Shown here in pieces: positions 7,068 to 7,151 of a stretch of 7,151 bases of DNA. Location: contig JABFSW010000132.1 of NCBI GenBank assembly GCA_013140415.1, forward strand, positions 1 to 7,151, in the 5' to 3' direction. The notes below the pieces were generated by a model. It ran no database searches. It worked only from the letters and a program-made list of their open reading frames with translations, and had not been told where the DNA came from. Every line of letters starts with the position of its first letter. Within the stretch, counting starts at the first letter, position 1. The position numbers and the translations under genes were made by a program. The DNA is from Nitrosarchaeum sp. (GTDB lineage Archaea > Thermoproteota > Nitrososphaeria > Nitrososphaerales > Nitrosopumilaceae).

Positions 7068-7151
7068 CACTGTAGACTTGTTTTTTTGTGGCTGTTTTGG
7101 TAATACTTGAGTTACAAATTTTTCAACATTAGCTACTTGAATTATTTTCAT

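Larger units (their letters stand above)
5883..7151 (-). pseudogene. hisD: Histidinol dehydrogenase, interrupted by an in-frame stop at codon 29
   Basis: HisD oxidises histidinol to histidine with two NAD+, the last step of the pathway. From the ATG at 7151 the frame spans 422 codons, near family length. Key parts are visible: YIPGGLARYPSS, GGAQAIAALSFGT, SQSEH with Gln253 and His256, APEHL with the catalytic pair Glu331/His332, Asp365, and EGLPNH with His414, so the zinc ligands and catalytic residues are all present. GPGG (205-208) replaces the usual GPGN. Codon 29 is TAA. HisD-like sequence lies on both sides in one frame (NKSTV before, SILKNVQKNGD after), so a substitution is likelier than an indel. 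No in-frame ATG, GTG or TTG follows until TTG at 6893 (codon 87), which would remove a conserved N-terminal part. This may be a true pseudogene, a recent mutation or a sequence error. The gene starts exactly at the window edge, so an upstream start cannot be excluded. Confidence 0.75.

Noticed and set aside
7030..7100. A frameshift in the A-rich runs of hisD as the cause of the interruption
   Set aside because: HisD-like sequence lies in the same frame before and after the TAA, so no net shift has occurred; a substitution explains it more simply.
1..7151. CRISPR array, insertion sequence, tRNA or rRNA
   Set aside because: I saw no regularly spaced repeats, transposase motifs, terminal inverted repeats around genes, or RNA gene signatures.

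Overview
The window is AT-rich, archaeal-looking DNA holding most of a histidine biosynthesis operon on the minus strand, plus one short plus-strand gene for a putative membrane-anchored extracytoplasmic protein. The AT-rich sequence, the gene order D-C-phosphatase-B-H-A-F-I, a stand-alone HisI without HisE, tight gene packing with few clear Shine-Dalgarno sites, and the style of the proteins all suggest an ammonia-oxidising thaumarchaeon of the Nitrosopumilus/Nitrosarchaeum kind. That assignment is inference from pattern recognition, not from a search.

Layout. Bases 1-191 are an AT-rich intergenic stretch with a palindrome (21-41), a TATA-like sequence (72-86) and a 10-bp direct repeat (163-182). 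Bases 192-764 (+) encode a 190-residue protein with an N-terminal membrane segment, an acidic linker and a probable beta-rich outer domain; its function is unknown. It converges on the his operon with a single base between the two stop codons. From right to left on the minus strand come hisD (7151-5883), hisC (5886-4816), a HAD-family phosphatase gene (4816-3845), hisB (3818-3231), hisH (3230-2622), hisA (2625-1918), hisF (1921-1118) and hisI (1095-766). Most junctions overlap by 1-4 nt or abut exactly. The two exceptions are phosphatase-hisB (26 nt) and hisF-hisI (22 nt).

How the genes work together. HisI opens the ring of phosphoribosyl-AMP, HisA isomerises ProFAR, and HisH/HisF form the glutamine-dependent IGP synthase. 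HisB dehydrates IGP, HisC transaminates the product, the HAD protein probably dephosphorylates histidinol phosphate, and HisD oxidises histidinol to histidine. HisG (first step) and HisE (phosphoribosyl-ATP pyrophosphohydrolase) are not in the window. hisG may lie just upstream of hisD, beyond base 7151.

The main anomaly is an in-frame TAA at codon 29 of hisD (7067-7065). HisD-like sequence continues in the same frame on both sides, so a single base substitution (real or a sequencing error) fits better than an indel. As written, hisD is interrupted while the rest of the operon is open. The second point of interest is the HAD gene between hisC and hisB, a strong positional candidate for the histidinol-phosphate phosphatase. 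I see no mobile element, CRISPR array, tRNA or rRNA, and no clearly undescribed system.
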